64,000 nt of DNA. Source: Sphingobacterium spiritivorum (GTDB lineage: Bacteria; Bacteroidota; Bacteroidia; Sphingobacteriales; Sphingobacteriaceae). The notes beneath the pieces were generated by a model. The model was given only the letters and a program-made list of their open reading frames with translations. It made no database searches and was not told the origin of the DNA. Location: the NCBI RefSeq assembly GCF_016725325.1, contig NZ_CP068083.1, positions 558,001 to 622,000 of the forward strand. The letters run 5' to 3'. Numbering within the stretch: the first letter of the stretch is position 1; each line of letters opens with the position of its first letter. Of the stretch, positions 36,865-45,743 are shown piece by piece. The position numbers and the translations under genes were made by a program.

Positions 36865-37543
36865 TATCTCTTAAGACATAGCCCATACCTACAACTGTGT
36901 GTAACAACTTCTTGTTATATCCTTTGTCGATTTTATTACGCAGGTAATTGATATACACGTCCACTACATTGGTACTGAGATTGAAATCCATCCCCCATAC
37001 ACCTTCCAGGATATCTATTCTGGATACTACCCGCTTTTGGTTTTTCATAAGGAACTCTAGCAGGCGGAATTCGGTAGCAGTAAGAGCGATATCCGCATCC
37101 TGACGTTTTGCGATCTTGCTGCTGTAATCCAGAGTAAGATCTGCAAATTGTAAGTTGGTATTTTCTTCGACTATTCCTGTATGACTTATTTTTCTGGAGA
37201 ATCTACTGACACGGGCTTTTAGTTCTTCCATATTGAAAGGTTTCGTCAGGTAGTCATCTGCATCACTTTTGAATCCGTCTACTATATCTTCGGGCTGATC
37301 AAGAGCAGAAAGGATAAGAATAGGAACATTTTTCTTTTGCTGGCGGATATTACGGCAGACTTTTAATCCGTCCATCCCCGGAAGCATAACATCAAGAATA
37401 ATCAAGTCATAACTGCCCGAAACAGCCATCTCCAGTCCCGTAAGACCGTTGAGCGCTACTGAAATATTGAAATTCAATTCGGATAATCCCCGACGAATTA
37501 GCGAAACTACAGCGCTGTCATCCTCTACCAATAATATTTCCAA
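36845..37543 (-). CDS. OmpR-family response regulator
   Basis: The 232-aa protein has a receiver domain with acidic pocket EDD (7-9), phospho-acceptor Asp51 in ILDVMLPGMDG and switch Lys in DDYLTKPF. A C-terminal winged helix contains LTATEFRLLEFLMKNQKRVVSR and VVDVYINYLRNKID. First gene of a two-component operon with the kinase. The 246-bp region upstream (37544-37789) holds no gene and probably carries its promoter; I saw no exact TAnnTTTG box. Confidence 0.95.
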   Translation of the reverse strand: MEILLVEDDSAVVSLIRRGLSELNFNISVALNGLTGLEMAVSGSYDLIILDVMLPGMDGLKVCRNIRQQKKNVPILILSALDQPEDIVDGFKSDADDYLTKPFNMEELKARVSRFSRKISHTGIVEENTNLQFADLTLDYSSKIAKRQDADIALTATEFRLLEFLMKNQKRVVSRIDILEGVWGMDFNLSTNVVDVYINYLRNKIDKGYNKKLLHTVVGMGYVLRDIDEIKN

Positions 37544-37789
37544 ATCTTCTTAATTAAAATGAAAGCCCAGAGTATAAACAGTTATGTGTGCTATGCAGTA
37601 ATGAACAACTTGTTTACAAAATGTTGTCGCAGGATTCTCCGGGTGAAAAATTTCCCTAACCACAAATATTGTAATTTAATTTTACTAATCAGTTTACACT
37701 GAAACAATTTTTCATTCAATATGACGCGATAATGATCAAAAACAGATAAATATACGTTGTAATTAAGCCGGAAATATCCCGTTCAATTT

Positions 37790-38401
37790 TTACTGCTTTC
37801 TGAGAACAAACTTATATGTATGTGCAATCCTGTCATCTGACAGATCCCATTGAGAAATCTCACTTTCAACATACTCAGGGTATTTTTTATGGATATCCCG
37901 TAAAGAATTTCCAACCGATTTACGAAGATATTCACTGTCACTTGCATTGTGCAGACTAATCAATCGGATTGCTTCTTGTGGATGCTCTTTAAAGTAAGGA
38001 CGACTTGTCCAGATTCTTAATCCCTCTGTAACTGCCCTGCAAATATTCGGGTGCTTTTCGCCTAACCATTGTTTGATTTCGGGTAATGAATGTTCATAAC
38101 CGTTGTCCCGGCAAAACTGATCAAAGGCCTTTGCGATGATCTCCTGTACCTGCCAGCTCTCATCGTTACGGGCACATTCCTTTAGCACAGAAAGAACCGC
38201 CTTATCTTCCGAAGCAATAAATCCGAGGATAAAGATTCCTACCGAACGGACCTGACAAAAATCATGATGCAAAAGTTCGAGAGCTGTATTTTTAGAATCC
38301 TCTAAGGAGTAAGACCGAAATATCCTGGAAGCCTCGTCTTCAAAGGGTTTAAATCCATGTTCTGTTTTTATTATTCTTTGTATAAAGTCAAACTCTTGCA
38401 T
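37790..38401 (-). CDS. HEAT-repeat DNA alkylation repair (AlkD-like) protein
   Basis: The 203-aa all-helical protein has AlkD-type HEAT repeats: VRSVGIFILGFIA, ESWQVQEIIAKAFDQFC, NICRAVTEGLRIWTSRPYFK and SEYLRKSVGNSLRDIHKKYP. AlkD-family proteins remove positively charged alkylated bases; the Trp/Arg positions of the repeats look retained. It stands alone, in its own transcription unit. Family likely; enzyme activity untested. Confidence 0.83.
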   Translation of the reverse strand: MQEFDFIQRIIKTEHGFKPFEDEASRIFRSYSLEDSKNTALELLHHDFCQVRSVGIFILGFIASEDKAVLSVLKECARNDESWQVQEIIAKAFDQFCRDNGYEHSLPEIKQWLGEKHPNICRAVTEGLRIWTSRPYFKEHPQEAIRLISLHNASDSEYLRKSVGNSLRDIHKKYPEYVESEISQWDLSDDRIAHTYKFVLRKQ

Positions 38402-38510
38402 CTTTGTCCTCCTTTTACTATTGGAAAATTATAAAAAAAACGGAGCCAGCTACACCGTTATTCTACTCTGGCAGGTTAATTAAAATTTAGCGTATGGAAC
38501 AGTTTATGAC

Positions 38511-40049
38511 TCACAGTTGATCCGGGTATTTTATTAACTGACCTGTCCGTTTGTCCGTTGGCATCTGGGCCTCCCGGCTCCGCAGCTCATCCGATAGCAG
38601 CTTACTCAATTCAATGGTTTTGGATCTCATTTTTAAGTTCAGATCGTTTTTTTCGCCTATATCTTCCGTTATATTATAGAGTTCCAGTTTCCCTCGTTTC
38701 ATATCATAGAGAAGTTTATAATCCCCTTTCCGGATGGCAGAGAAAAAATTGATTCCGGGTCCGTCTATATTGATCCATTTATTAGGCACATGCCAGATCA
38801 GGCTTCTGCTGTTCCACGAATCATCAGCCTTTCCTTCCAGCAAAGCGCATACACTATGTCCGTCGATCTGTTTTTGTTCCATATTGCTGTTCCGAACGCC
38901 TGCGATCTCCAGTATTGTCGGAAACAGATCTTCCATAATAACGGGTGTATCTTCCACTTTCGGTTTACGGCTCTTTACATTTTTGATCAGCAAGGGTACT
39001 CTGATACCACCTTCATAAACAGATCCTTTCCCTGCACGTAAAGGTAGATTCTGAGTATGCATTTCACCCGAACGTGCGGGAGTAAGACTTAATCCTCCAT
39101 TATCACTGACAAATAAGATGACAGTATTATCATAGGCATCATGATCCTTTAAATACCGGACAATATCACCAATACTCTTATCGTATCCTTCTATCAAAGA
39201 AGCATATGCTGCTTCCGTACTATCCAGTCCTGCATCGAGATAGCGCTGTACAAAGCGAGGATCTGCCTGAATAGGAACATGAACGGCATAATTGGAAAAA
39301 TTCAAAAAGACGGGCTGCTTTCTTTTCAGAGGTTCTTCCAGCGACTTTAAGGCATCTCTGGTAAGTGCTTCTGTGAGAAATGTAGATGTTCCAAAATATT
39401 CCATCAGGTCGGGAACGGCCTGATAGCTCGTTTTGCCGGGAAGGTTACCATAGTTTTGTTCGCCATAATAGCTTTGCGGATGTCCTGCAGAGTGTCCCGC
39501 AATATTTACCATAAATCCCAGATTTAACGGGCTGGCACCTGGCGTACCGGCTGATCCCCAATGTGCTTTACCGACGTGAATGGTAAAATAACCCTGATCA
39601 CGTAACAACTTGGGTAAGGGAGTCGCAAACACCGTATGTTCAATATCAGGCACAGGGCTTAAACCATTAATATTCCAGTCTGGTGGAGACAAGATTTCAT
39701 CTTTATTATCTGTCGGACGGTTGGCTACAGGATGCGTCCAGTTAGTTACCCGATGACGTGCCGCATTCAAACCGGTCAGAAAACTGACACGTGATGGCGT
39801 ACACACAGGAGTAGCATAGGCATTCGTAAATTTTACGGACTCTCTGGCCAGTTTTTCCAGATTTGGAGTGTGAAATTTCCTGTTTATAGGAGTAACTTCT
39901 TTATAGAAAGGCTCAGACATATCCTGCCAACCCAGATCATCGACAAAAAATACGACAACATTAGGTGGTGCTGATTGAGCTTCTGCTTTCCAGGCCAACA
40001 CTAAAAAAATAATAGTCCAGGCTAATTTTGTGCTGTAAGATCTTATCAT
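38511..40049 (-). CDS. Secreted sulfatase (formylglycine-dependent, S1 type)
   Basis: The 512-aa protein has a signal peptide (1-25, AEAQ). It has a metal site at Asp37-Asp38 in FFVDDLGWQD and the catalytic signature CTPSRVSFLTG with Cys83 as the formylglycine precursor. HVGKAHWG and FVSDNGGLS supply further active-site residues. Length is typical. A maturase (anSME or FGE) must be encoded elsewhere, as none is in the window. It is isolated, not inside either SusCD locus, so its sulfated glycan is unknown. Confidence 0.93.
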   Translation of the reverse strand: MIRSYSTKLAWTIIFLVLAWKAEAQSAPPNVVVFFVDDLGWQDMSEPFYKEVTPINRKFHTPNLEKLARESVKFTNAYATPVCTPSRVSFLTGLNAARHRVTNWTHPVANRPTDNKDEILSPPDWNINGLSPVPDIEHTVFATPLPKLLRDQGYFTIHVGKAHWGSAGTPGASPLNLGFMVNIAGHSAGHPQSYYGEQNYGNLPGKTSYQAVPDLMEYFGTSTFLTEALTRDALKSLEEPLKRKQPVFLNFSNYAVHVPIQADPRFVQRYLDAGLDSTEAAYASLIEGYDKSIGDIVRYLKDHDAYDNTVILFVSDNGGLSLTPARSGEMHTQNLPLRAGKGSVYEGGIRVPLLIKNVKSRKPKVEDTPVIMEDLFPTILEIAGVRNSNMEQKQIDGHSVCALLEGKADDSWNSRSLIWHVPNKWINIDGPGINFFSAIRKGDYKLLYDMKRGKLELYNITEDIGEKNDLNLKMRSKTIELSKLLSDELRSREAQMPTDKRTGQLIKYPDQL

Positions 40050-40170
40050 AAGTAGTGAAATCTAGATCAGGTATTGGTAATGAATGGATACTCCGAACTT
40101 CAATATGCAAGATACATTTATTTCTCCAATGGGGACTGACCTTTCTCAGGCTAGAGCATGAGATTAAAAG

Positions 40171-40554
40171 CTACTTATCATTCGCCATGAATGATTTAAA
40201 TTTTGAACATAAAAGATATCCTGCAAAGGCGCCCAGAATGGACGCAATTATATCTTTATAATCAAAGTAGTTGTTTTTGAAAACTGTGCCTTGTATTAAC
40301 TCATATCCTATGAGTCCTACCGCAGTAAATAGAGCGTGCTTCTGTAAACTTATCTTCTGGTATTGAGTAAAATAGAAGATCACCAGAATAAGCCCTGCAA
40401 AGAAATTGGGTGAAGCGTCAGCAACTCCGAAATCATTGATCTGGTTTGTATAAATATATTGTCTGTAACTTGATTTAAATATGATCGCAATTATAGCAAG
40501 CAGGATGAGTATTATCCACACGTATTTAGTCTGTGAGAACGGTTTGAATTTCAT
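40171..40554 (-). CDS. Small VanZ-like membrane protein
   Basis: The 127-aa protein has about four hydrophobic segments (~11-26, ~48-63, ~74-90, ~105-120). The pattern of an acidic residue in NDFGVADASPNFFAGLI, then GLIGYELIQ and DYKDIIASILGAFAGYLL, matches VanZ-like proteins, where a Glu and Asp-x-x-x-N/D in the last helices are typical. Function unknown; no link to glycopeptide resistance is implied. Confidence 0.75.
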   Translation of the reverse strand: MKFKPFSQTKYVWIILILLAIIAIIFKSSYRQYIYTNQINDFGVADASPNFFAGLILVIFYFTQYQKISLQKHALFTAVGLIGYELIQGTVFKNNYFDYKDIIASILGAFAGYLLCSKFKSFMANDK

Positions 40555-40704
40555 TTTTTATTTCAGGTAATTTTGTCTTGGTATGAACACATTTGTGTTG
40601 ACTAAGTCTGCTAAATTAAAGAAAAAACATTCTTAAAGCAGTACTAAATTAGAGGAAATGGGACAACTCTTTATCTTTACTATATTCTTCCACTTTCTCA
40701 AAGA

Positions 40705-41760
40705 TCAGTTCACTCCGTTTTCCAGTATCGAAAATGTTTTATTTACACAGTTGATTTCCGCTAATCTTCCGTATGGAATAGTAAAAGTAGGACAGGTATG
40801 ACCAAAATCCATACGTGTAATAACCGGCAAATCATACAGGCCTTCTTCATCCAGCACTTTCAAAATTTCAGCTTCATACTGCTCTGTATACATATTGTCA
40901 TAAGGTCTTCCAAAGATAATTCCTTTAGCACTCTGGAGTATTCCCGTTGCTGCATAATTTCTTAACCACCATCTGATATACGCCGGCTTAGGTTTGTCTT
41001 CCGAAGTTTCGAAAAACAGAATGCTATCTCTCCAGACTTCAGGAGCAGGCCAGTAATCTGTTCCTTTGAGCATTTCCAGCACTTCCATACAGCCTCCGAT
41101 CAAGCGTCCCTGTACACGAGTATTTCCTCTTATAAAATTCCAGTTATCAACAGGTGATAAGGTTCTCTTTACATCCTGCAGAGTAATATCAAACCAGTCC
41201 AGAAATTCGGTAGTCCAGCCTTCATTATTTGGAATAATTTGTCCAATGGCTACAGGGGAAAATAATGTTTTCCTGATATCATTGATCTGGTAATCATGCA
41301 TAGCCTGATTTTCTGCAAAACCGACTAACAGCGATGTACCATAGAACGAACTTAAACCGGCTTTAAGACAGATAAAATGAGTAATGGTACTGTCTGAAAA
41401 TCCCAGAAATATCTTAGGATTGTTTTTAATAATATTCAGATCGATATACTTTAGCATCCGTACACTGTCATCTCCGCCAATATTGGAGATAACAGCCTTG
41501 ATAGAAGAGTCTGAAAAGGCTTCCATTAAATCGTTAGCCCGGGCTTCCGGATTATTATAGATCCATTCTGCAGAATGTAGCGCATGTCTGGTTTCAGTGA
41601 CCTCAAGATTAAAAATTTGGCTCAGGCGTTCCTTTCCTTTCAGATAGCGGTATGGTAATTCGCCGGCAGCACCCCACGACATAGAAATAGTGGCAACTTT
41701 ATCTCCTTTTGACAACGCTTTCGGAACAATTAGTTCAATAAGATCTGTATTATTAAGCAT
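40705..41760 (-). CDS. LD-carboxypeptidase / MccF-like S66 peptidase
   Basis: About 351 aa from the ATG at 41760; a longer start at 41826 adds 22 residues with no family similarity. S66 features are VATISMSWGAAG at the start, ISNIGGDDSVRML, nucleophile Ser in LGFSDST, YGTSLL, acidic FETSEDKP and the late His in DFGHTCPT. No signal peptide, so cytosolic: removal of the terminal D-Ala from recycled murein tetrapeptides, or MccF-like self-immunity to peptide-nucleotide toxins. Confidence 0.88.
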   Translation of the reverse strand: MLNNTDLIELIVPKALSKGDKVATISMSWGAAGELPYRYLKGKERLSQIFNLEVTETRHALHSAEWIYNNPEARANDLMEAFSDSSIKAVISNIGGDDSVRMLKYIDLNIIKNNPKIFLGFSDSTITHFICLKAGLSSFYGTSLLVGFAENQAMHDYQINDIRKTLFSPVAIGQIIPNNEGWTTEFLDWFDITLQDVKRTLSPVDNWNFIRGNTRVQGRLIGGCMEVLEMLKGTDYWPAPEVWRDSILFFETSEDKPKPAYIRWWLRNYAATGILQSAKGIIFGRPYDNMYTEQYEAEILKVLDEEGLYDLPVITRMDFGHTCPTFTIPYGRLAEINCVNKTFSILENGVN

Positions 41761-41897
41761 ACAACATGAAATTTGCAGGTGATGAACGGTAAAGTTACTA
41801 TAATTTAAGCGCAAGAGATTGCCCAAAATTAGTTTTCAATCCTTTTAGTGATCTGTGTAACTATGCGAATTCACCAGTACCTCATCCGTATCTGTTA

Positions 41898-42030
41898 GCA
41901 GTTGGCGGGGACGCCAACCGACGCAGGCTATGTGATATTCTTTTAGCTTAGTCTATTCTATACCCTAGCGCAAGCTTTAGCGTAGCGGTGCTGTGCTTTT
42001 CCTTGAGATCACAAGCGGATACTTGTCCCA
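41898..42030. repeat. REP-like two-hairpin repeat, copy 1
   Basis: Hairpin A (41967-41997) starts AGCGCAAGC and ends in a degraded TGTGCT arm; hairpin B (42011-42026) is ACAAG-N6-CTTGT. A third stem GTTGGCG/CGCCAAC lies at 41901-41918. It fills most of the 336-bp gap between the LD-carboxypeptidase start and the acyltransferase stop. Other copies are at 43.3-43.7 and 45.6 kb. Confidence 0.7.
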
Positions 42031-42096
42031 AAGAGGGCAAACTTCAGCTAACCTCTCAGTTATCCTTACGATCTTCGACTACAGGTTGTGCTTTTA

Positions 42097-43236
42097 TTAG
42101 TCTCTCGATGGAATAAATGTAAATCTCTTTTTCAACCGCAGAAAAGGTTTTTCAAAGAACCTGTACGAGAGAGCAGCAATTGTTACCGTAACAATAAAAG
42201 CAACGATTGCACCCACATTATTTTTCCATTCCGGCAAACCTATCCTTTCACTAAAAAAAACAAGTTCATCTTTGAATATAGTATAGGTAATCCAATAGAC
42301 AGTAATATGAAAGACATACATTCCGTAGGAGATCCTCCCCAGATACACGAATAGCTTGGGCATGAATCTGGGAGAAGCACCGTACAAGGAAAAGAAAAAA
42401 CACATAACACCAGTCAATATCAGTAACCAGCCGGTTATCGATTCCGAAACGGTTGTCAGATGCGGTGCATCTGCTGTGACCTTGCAGGCCATGGATGCGG
42501 TCAACCAACAAGCATATCCTGCAATAAATAATCCGATTCTGGGAATGAAACCCCAATCGGGTTGCCAGCCTTTTAAATAAACAGATAAAAGAATGCCGGC
42601 CGCAAAGAATTGAAATTGTACAAAGCTGTTAGTCCACTGACCGTTAAACCCCTCTGTTGGTTGCAAAGCATAATAAACAATGGTCGCATAAGCTCCTGCC
42701 AGTGCTACATAAGAGCCTGCCTTAAGTCCATTCCTGCCGGTAAAGAACAAAACCAAAGGAAGCAAAATATAGAGCTGCTCTTCGACAGATACACTCCATA
42801 AGGGGTTAATGCAATAGGATTGCCATTCGTTAAAAGTAATATACCAATTTCCTGAGAAAAATGTAAATGCCAACTGTGCATCCGAAGGAATCTTTGCACC
42901 AAACTGATCCGTTGTCGATGTCAATAAAACCATTCCGAAAAAAAATGTGAAATAGAGTGGCCAGATACGTAAAATACGCCGCATATAAAATGATCTGACA
43001 TTGATTTTTCCAAATTGCTGCTGCTCTCTTGTCAGTAATTCGGTAATTAAAAACGCACTTAGAAAGAAGAATAAAGGTACTCCGTAATTACCTACGAGGC
43101 TAAGGTGATATCCCCAGTAATATTTTTCAGGATCTACAGGCGCCAGATCTAATCTGTGAACAAAGAATACAGAAAGAAATGCAAAAAAACGAAGTACATC
43201 TAATTCGGGTTTGTAATAACGATTTATGCTGGCCAT
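42097..43236 (-). CDS. Acyltransferase 3 family membrane protein (OafA/YrhL-like)
   Basis: The 379-aa protein has about ten TM segments. The family start pattern is YKPELDVLRFFAFLSVFFVHR, with the conserved Arg and His of acyltransferase 3; RRILRIWPLYFTF and SVSVEEQLYILLPL are further hallmarks. It probably O-acetylates a surface glycan or peptidoglycan from cytosolic acetyl-CoA. Flanked by REP-like repeats on both sides; no operon partner. Confidence 0.92.
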   Translation of the reverse strand: MASINRYYKPELDVLRFFAFLSVFFVHRLDLAPVDPEKYYWGYHLSLVGNYGVPLFFFLSAFLITELLTREQQQFGKINVRSFYMRRILRIWPLYFTFFFGMVLLTSTTDQFGAKIPSDAQLAFTFFSGNWYITFNEWQSYCINPLWSVSVEEQLYILLPLVLFFTGRNGLKAGSYVALAGAYATIVYYALQPTEGFNGQWTNSFVQFQFFAAGILLSVYLKGWQPDWGFIPRIGLFIAGYACWLTASMACKVTADAPHLTTVSESITGWLLILTGVMCFFFSLYGASPRFMPKLFVYLGRISYGMYVFHITVYWITYTIFKDELVFFSERIGLPEWKNNVGAIVAFIVTVTIAALSYRFFEKPFLRLKKRFTFIPSRD

Positions 43237-43689
43237 ACAAAAGGTTGATTATTTTGAAAGTATATAACACTGAAAATTAATTATTTAAAACCAACCCACC
43301 AAATGACAATATAGTCTTTATCCCATTAATATGTTTATGTTACAAGCGGACACTTGCTCCTAAGAGTAGAGGATGAAGGCAAATGCGCTAGCTGCGTATG
43401 TTGCTGCCCACTTCTAGCGCAAGCATTAGCATAGCGGTGCTTGTGCTTTTCCTTGGAATCACAACTGGATACTTGTCCCAAAGAGGATTTAGCGTCTTCC
43501 TAAAGATTATTGTTATAGTGCAAGCATTAGCATAGCTTATGATTTTATGGTCAGAGGTCACAAGCGGACGCTTGCGCCAGACAAGAGTTTGCCTTCTCAT
43601 CCGCCTCTTATAGCGCAAGCTTTAGCATAGCGGAGCTTGTGCTTGTGCTTTTATTTTTAGGTCACAAACGAACGTCAGTGCTGCAGAGC
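43237..43689. repeat. REP-like repeat cluster (several A and B hairpins)
   Basis: This 453-bp gene-free gap is filled by the family. B hairpins are at 43343-43356, 43461-43476 and 43561-43574 (CAAGCG-GA-CGCTTG, perfect). A hairpins are at 43416-43447, 43516-43539 (truncated) and 43612-43643 (AGCGCAAGC and GCTTGTGCT arms). A degraded B follows near 43664. Short open frames here are produced by the repeats and are not counted as genes. Confidence 0.75.
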
Positions 43690-44622
43690 TTAACTGCATA
43701 AAATTTTCAGTTGCCGGTAAAACTCTTTTATGTTTGTCTTGTCCGGAAGTCCTGCTACTTGTCCATCTCCAAGTTCTATGATTATGAATTTTCCATTTTT
43801 TTGCCGGGCAATGTCCATACTAAAAAAATTACTTCTAATTTGTTTTGCAATTTTTTCAAATTCCACAGTATCTGGCCTTTCAAGTTTGTATTCCCCTTCC
43901 TCCCAATAATCGTAACTGCCGATAAGTTTGTTGTTGCAGAAAAACAATCGATATTCTTCGGTCAAAGGCATTCCGCTTTTTGAGTGAAGTATTAAGCTGT
44001 TAAGTTCGATAAATTCTCTCACAACAATTCCTTCGTTTAAATATTTATCACGAAGTTCTACAAGCTTAAGTATAGACTTTTTTAATTTGTCTTCGTCAGA
44101 AGCATCTGCCACATAACAAGCAGTTTCCCAATTGTGTTTTTCGGATTTAACATAATCTTTTAGAATTACAGGGTTTTGTCCGAAAACTTTTGATTTTTCT
44201 ATGAGTTTGTCAATACTATTCTTATTGTCAAATTTTTCAAAAACAGTTTTTGCGGTACTGTTTTCAATGAATTTTAAACTGTCTGGTAAATAATGACAAT
44301 TCTGATATTCTTTGACAGAATTAATAAGTCTAAAGTTTTTTGATAGTAATTCATTATAGAGAATAGAATATTGCTGAGGTGTCAGCATCCAGCCTCTGTA
44401 AATTATATTTACTAATTTTTTATTATGCCTTATTCCTTCCGTCGAAATAGAAAACCGGTCTGTAGACGTCAGATCTTCAAAGTTGAACAATAGCGTTTCA
44501 AATCCATTCTCTCTTGCAGAAATAAATTCATCTTCAAAATCCTGATCAACTTTGTTCCGTTCAAAGGGGTCTTTACAAAATAATATATAATGCTGTTCTT
44601 TCATTTTGTTTGCAGTATTCAT
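43690..44622 (-). CDS. ATP-grasp protein (DUF4343-like)
   Basis: The 310-aa protein has an ATP-grasp layout. An N-terminal domain includes KLVNIIYRGWMLTPQQY and INSVKEYQNCHYLPDS. Nucleotide-binding Lys sits in PVILKDYVKSEKHNWE. NEGIVVREFIELN and TEEYRLFFCNNKLIG follow, then metal-binding FIIIELGDGQVAGLP. Such enzymes ligate carboxyl and amine groups, often in peptide modification. Base composition is AT-richer than the neighbours. It lies 23 bp from the desaturase gene on the same strand and is possibly co-transcribed with it. Substrate unknown. Confidence 0.83.
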   Translation of the reverse strand: MNTANKMKEQHYILFCKDPFERNKVDQDFEDEFISARENGFETLLFNFEDLTSTDRFSISTEGIRHNKKLVNIIYRGWMLTPQQYSILYNELLSKNFRLINSVKEYQNCHYLPDSLKFIENSTAKTVFEKFDNKNSIDKLIEKSKVFGQNPVILKDYVKSEKHNWETACYVADASDEDKLKKSILKLVELRDKYLNEGIVVREFIELNSLILHSKSGMPLTEEYRLFFCNNKLIGSYDYWEEGEYKLERPDTVEFEKIAKQIRSNFFSMDIARQKNGKFIIIELGDGQVAGLPDKTNIKEFYRQLKILCS

Positions 44623-44645
44623 TTCACTTACCTAACAGACAGTTT

Positions 44646-45428
44646 TTAAAACGTATTTTTCTTTTCAATTTCAGGTAACGCTTCATCAATCCTTTTTGCA
44701 AGTTCAGGAAGTTTAATCGTTGGAACCGCAGGAAACAGATGATGTTCTAAATGATAAAACATACTGAATGTCAGCTTATTTTTCCACCAGCTTCTCTGGG
44801 TTCTTGCATATTCCGGGCTTTCGTGTGTATCATGGTGTACAGTCCAAACAGCAAAAAATGCCATTAAAAATTCTCCGATTAGCATCACGATAATATGATA
44901 AATCAAGAAATCTATCTTGAAATAGAAAACAATGCAAACAAAAACAGCTATAGAAATAAGTTCCAAAACCATATTTCTTCGGTAACTATTGTTTCCTAAT
45001 TGCCAGGTTACTTTATGAATCAAAAACATATGAACCGGTCCGTATAAAATGGCTCCATACCAGGTCATATTTGCAGACTTGCCTTCATAATCGTCTTCCG
45101 ACAAGCAATATTTATGATGTCTTATATGATTAAATTTCACTGCATGAATAGAAACCAACATTAAAATACTGTTAATATACAGAGATAACCAGGTCAGAAA
45201 TTTGTTTGTACCGAGTGAGTTGTGAAATCCATTATGAACTTGCCTTAATCCTGTTAAAAAGAAAAAGGCTGAAAAAGGGAGAGCTAAAATGTAACTACCA
45301 GAATAAGCGAGGGCAATTGAGATGACAAACCATGGAATTGTCAAATTGTTTTCGATTATCATTTCTCTCCATGTTAACATTTTCAAGTCTTTCCATTCGA
45401 CTTTTTTTAATAGTTCCTGATGTGTCAT
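44646..45428 (-). CDS. Membrane fatty acid desaturase family protein
   Basis: About 260 aa from the ATG at 45428 (MTHQELLKKVEWK); a start at 45461 is also possible. Di-iron His boxes are HNGFHN, HIRHHKYC, HHDTHE and YHLEHHLFP, with hydrophobic segments around residues ~35-75 and ~165-200. It introduces a double bond or hydroxyl into a lipid acyl chain. Upstream of the ATP-grasp gene by 23 bp and preceded by a repeat region. Confidence 0.9.
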   Translation of the reverse strand: MTHQELLKKVEWKDLKMLTWREMIIENNLTIPWFVISIALAYSGSYILALPFSAFFFLTGLRQVHNGFHNSLGTNKFLTWLSLYINSILMLVSIHAVKFNHIRHHKYCLSEDDYEGKSANMTWYGAILYGPVHMFLIHKVTWQLGNNSYRRNMVLELISIAVFVCIVFYFKIDFLIYHIIVMLIGEFLMAFFAVWTVHHDTHESPEYARTQRSWWKNKLTFSMFYHLEHHLFPAVPTIKLPELAKRIDEALPEIEKKNTF

Positions 45429-45591
45429 AATAAAATGATTTTTCGTTAACAGAATAGACAACTATAGTTATTTAGACGAAACTAATATATTTATTTTCCT
45501 CAACAGTATTTCTATATATGAATTTAATTTTCTTCAATATTTCATTATATGTAATGAAATAACTACACCCACTAAGCCTTTGGCTTCTTAT

Positions 45592-45653
45592 AGCACAAGC
45601 ATGAACATAGCACTAATTGTGCTTTATACCATTGTGTCACAAGCGGACGCTTG
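45592..45653. repeat. REP-like two-hairpin repeat, last copy
   Basis: Hairpin A 45592-45623 (AGCACAAGC with an AATTGTGCT arm) and hairpin B 45640-45653 (CAAGCG-GA-CGCTTG). The spacing of A to B and the flanking words match the 43.6-kb copies. It lies between the desaturase start and the terminator of the second SusCD locus. Confidence 0.7.
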
Positions 45654-45692
45654 CGACAGACAAGATTTACCTTCTCATCCGGCCGTAAATAG

Positions 45693-45720
45693 AAAAGCCC
45701 TGACTTTTGTCAGGGCTTTT
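45693..45720. terminator. Intrinsic terminator of second SusCD locus
   Basis: A perfect 12-bp stem AAAAGCCCTGAC / GTCAGGGCTTTT with a 4-nt loop, 24 bp beyond the BACON gene stop. T-rich flanks on both sides allow bidirectional use. Confidence 0.8.
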
Positions 45721-45743
45721 AAGCTGAGATATGTTTACTTTAT

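Noticed and set aside
40171..40554. Glycopeptide resistance gene vanZ
   Set aside because: Only a general VanZ-like fold; no other van genes.
43237..43689. CRISPR array
   Set aside because: Repeats are hairpins of irregular spacing without uniform spacers or cas genes.
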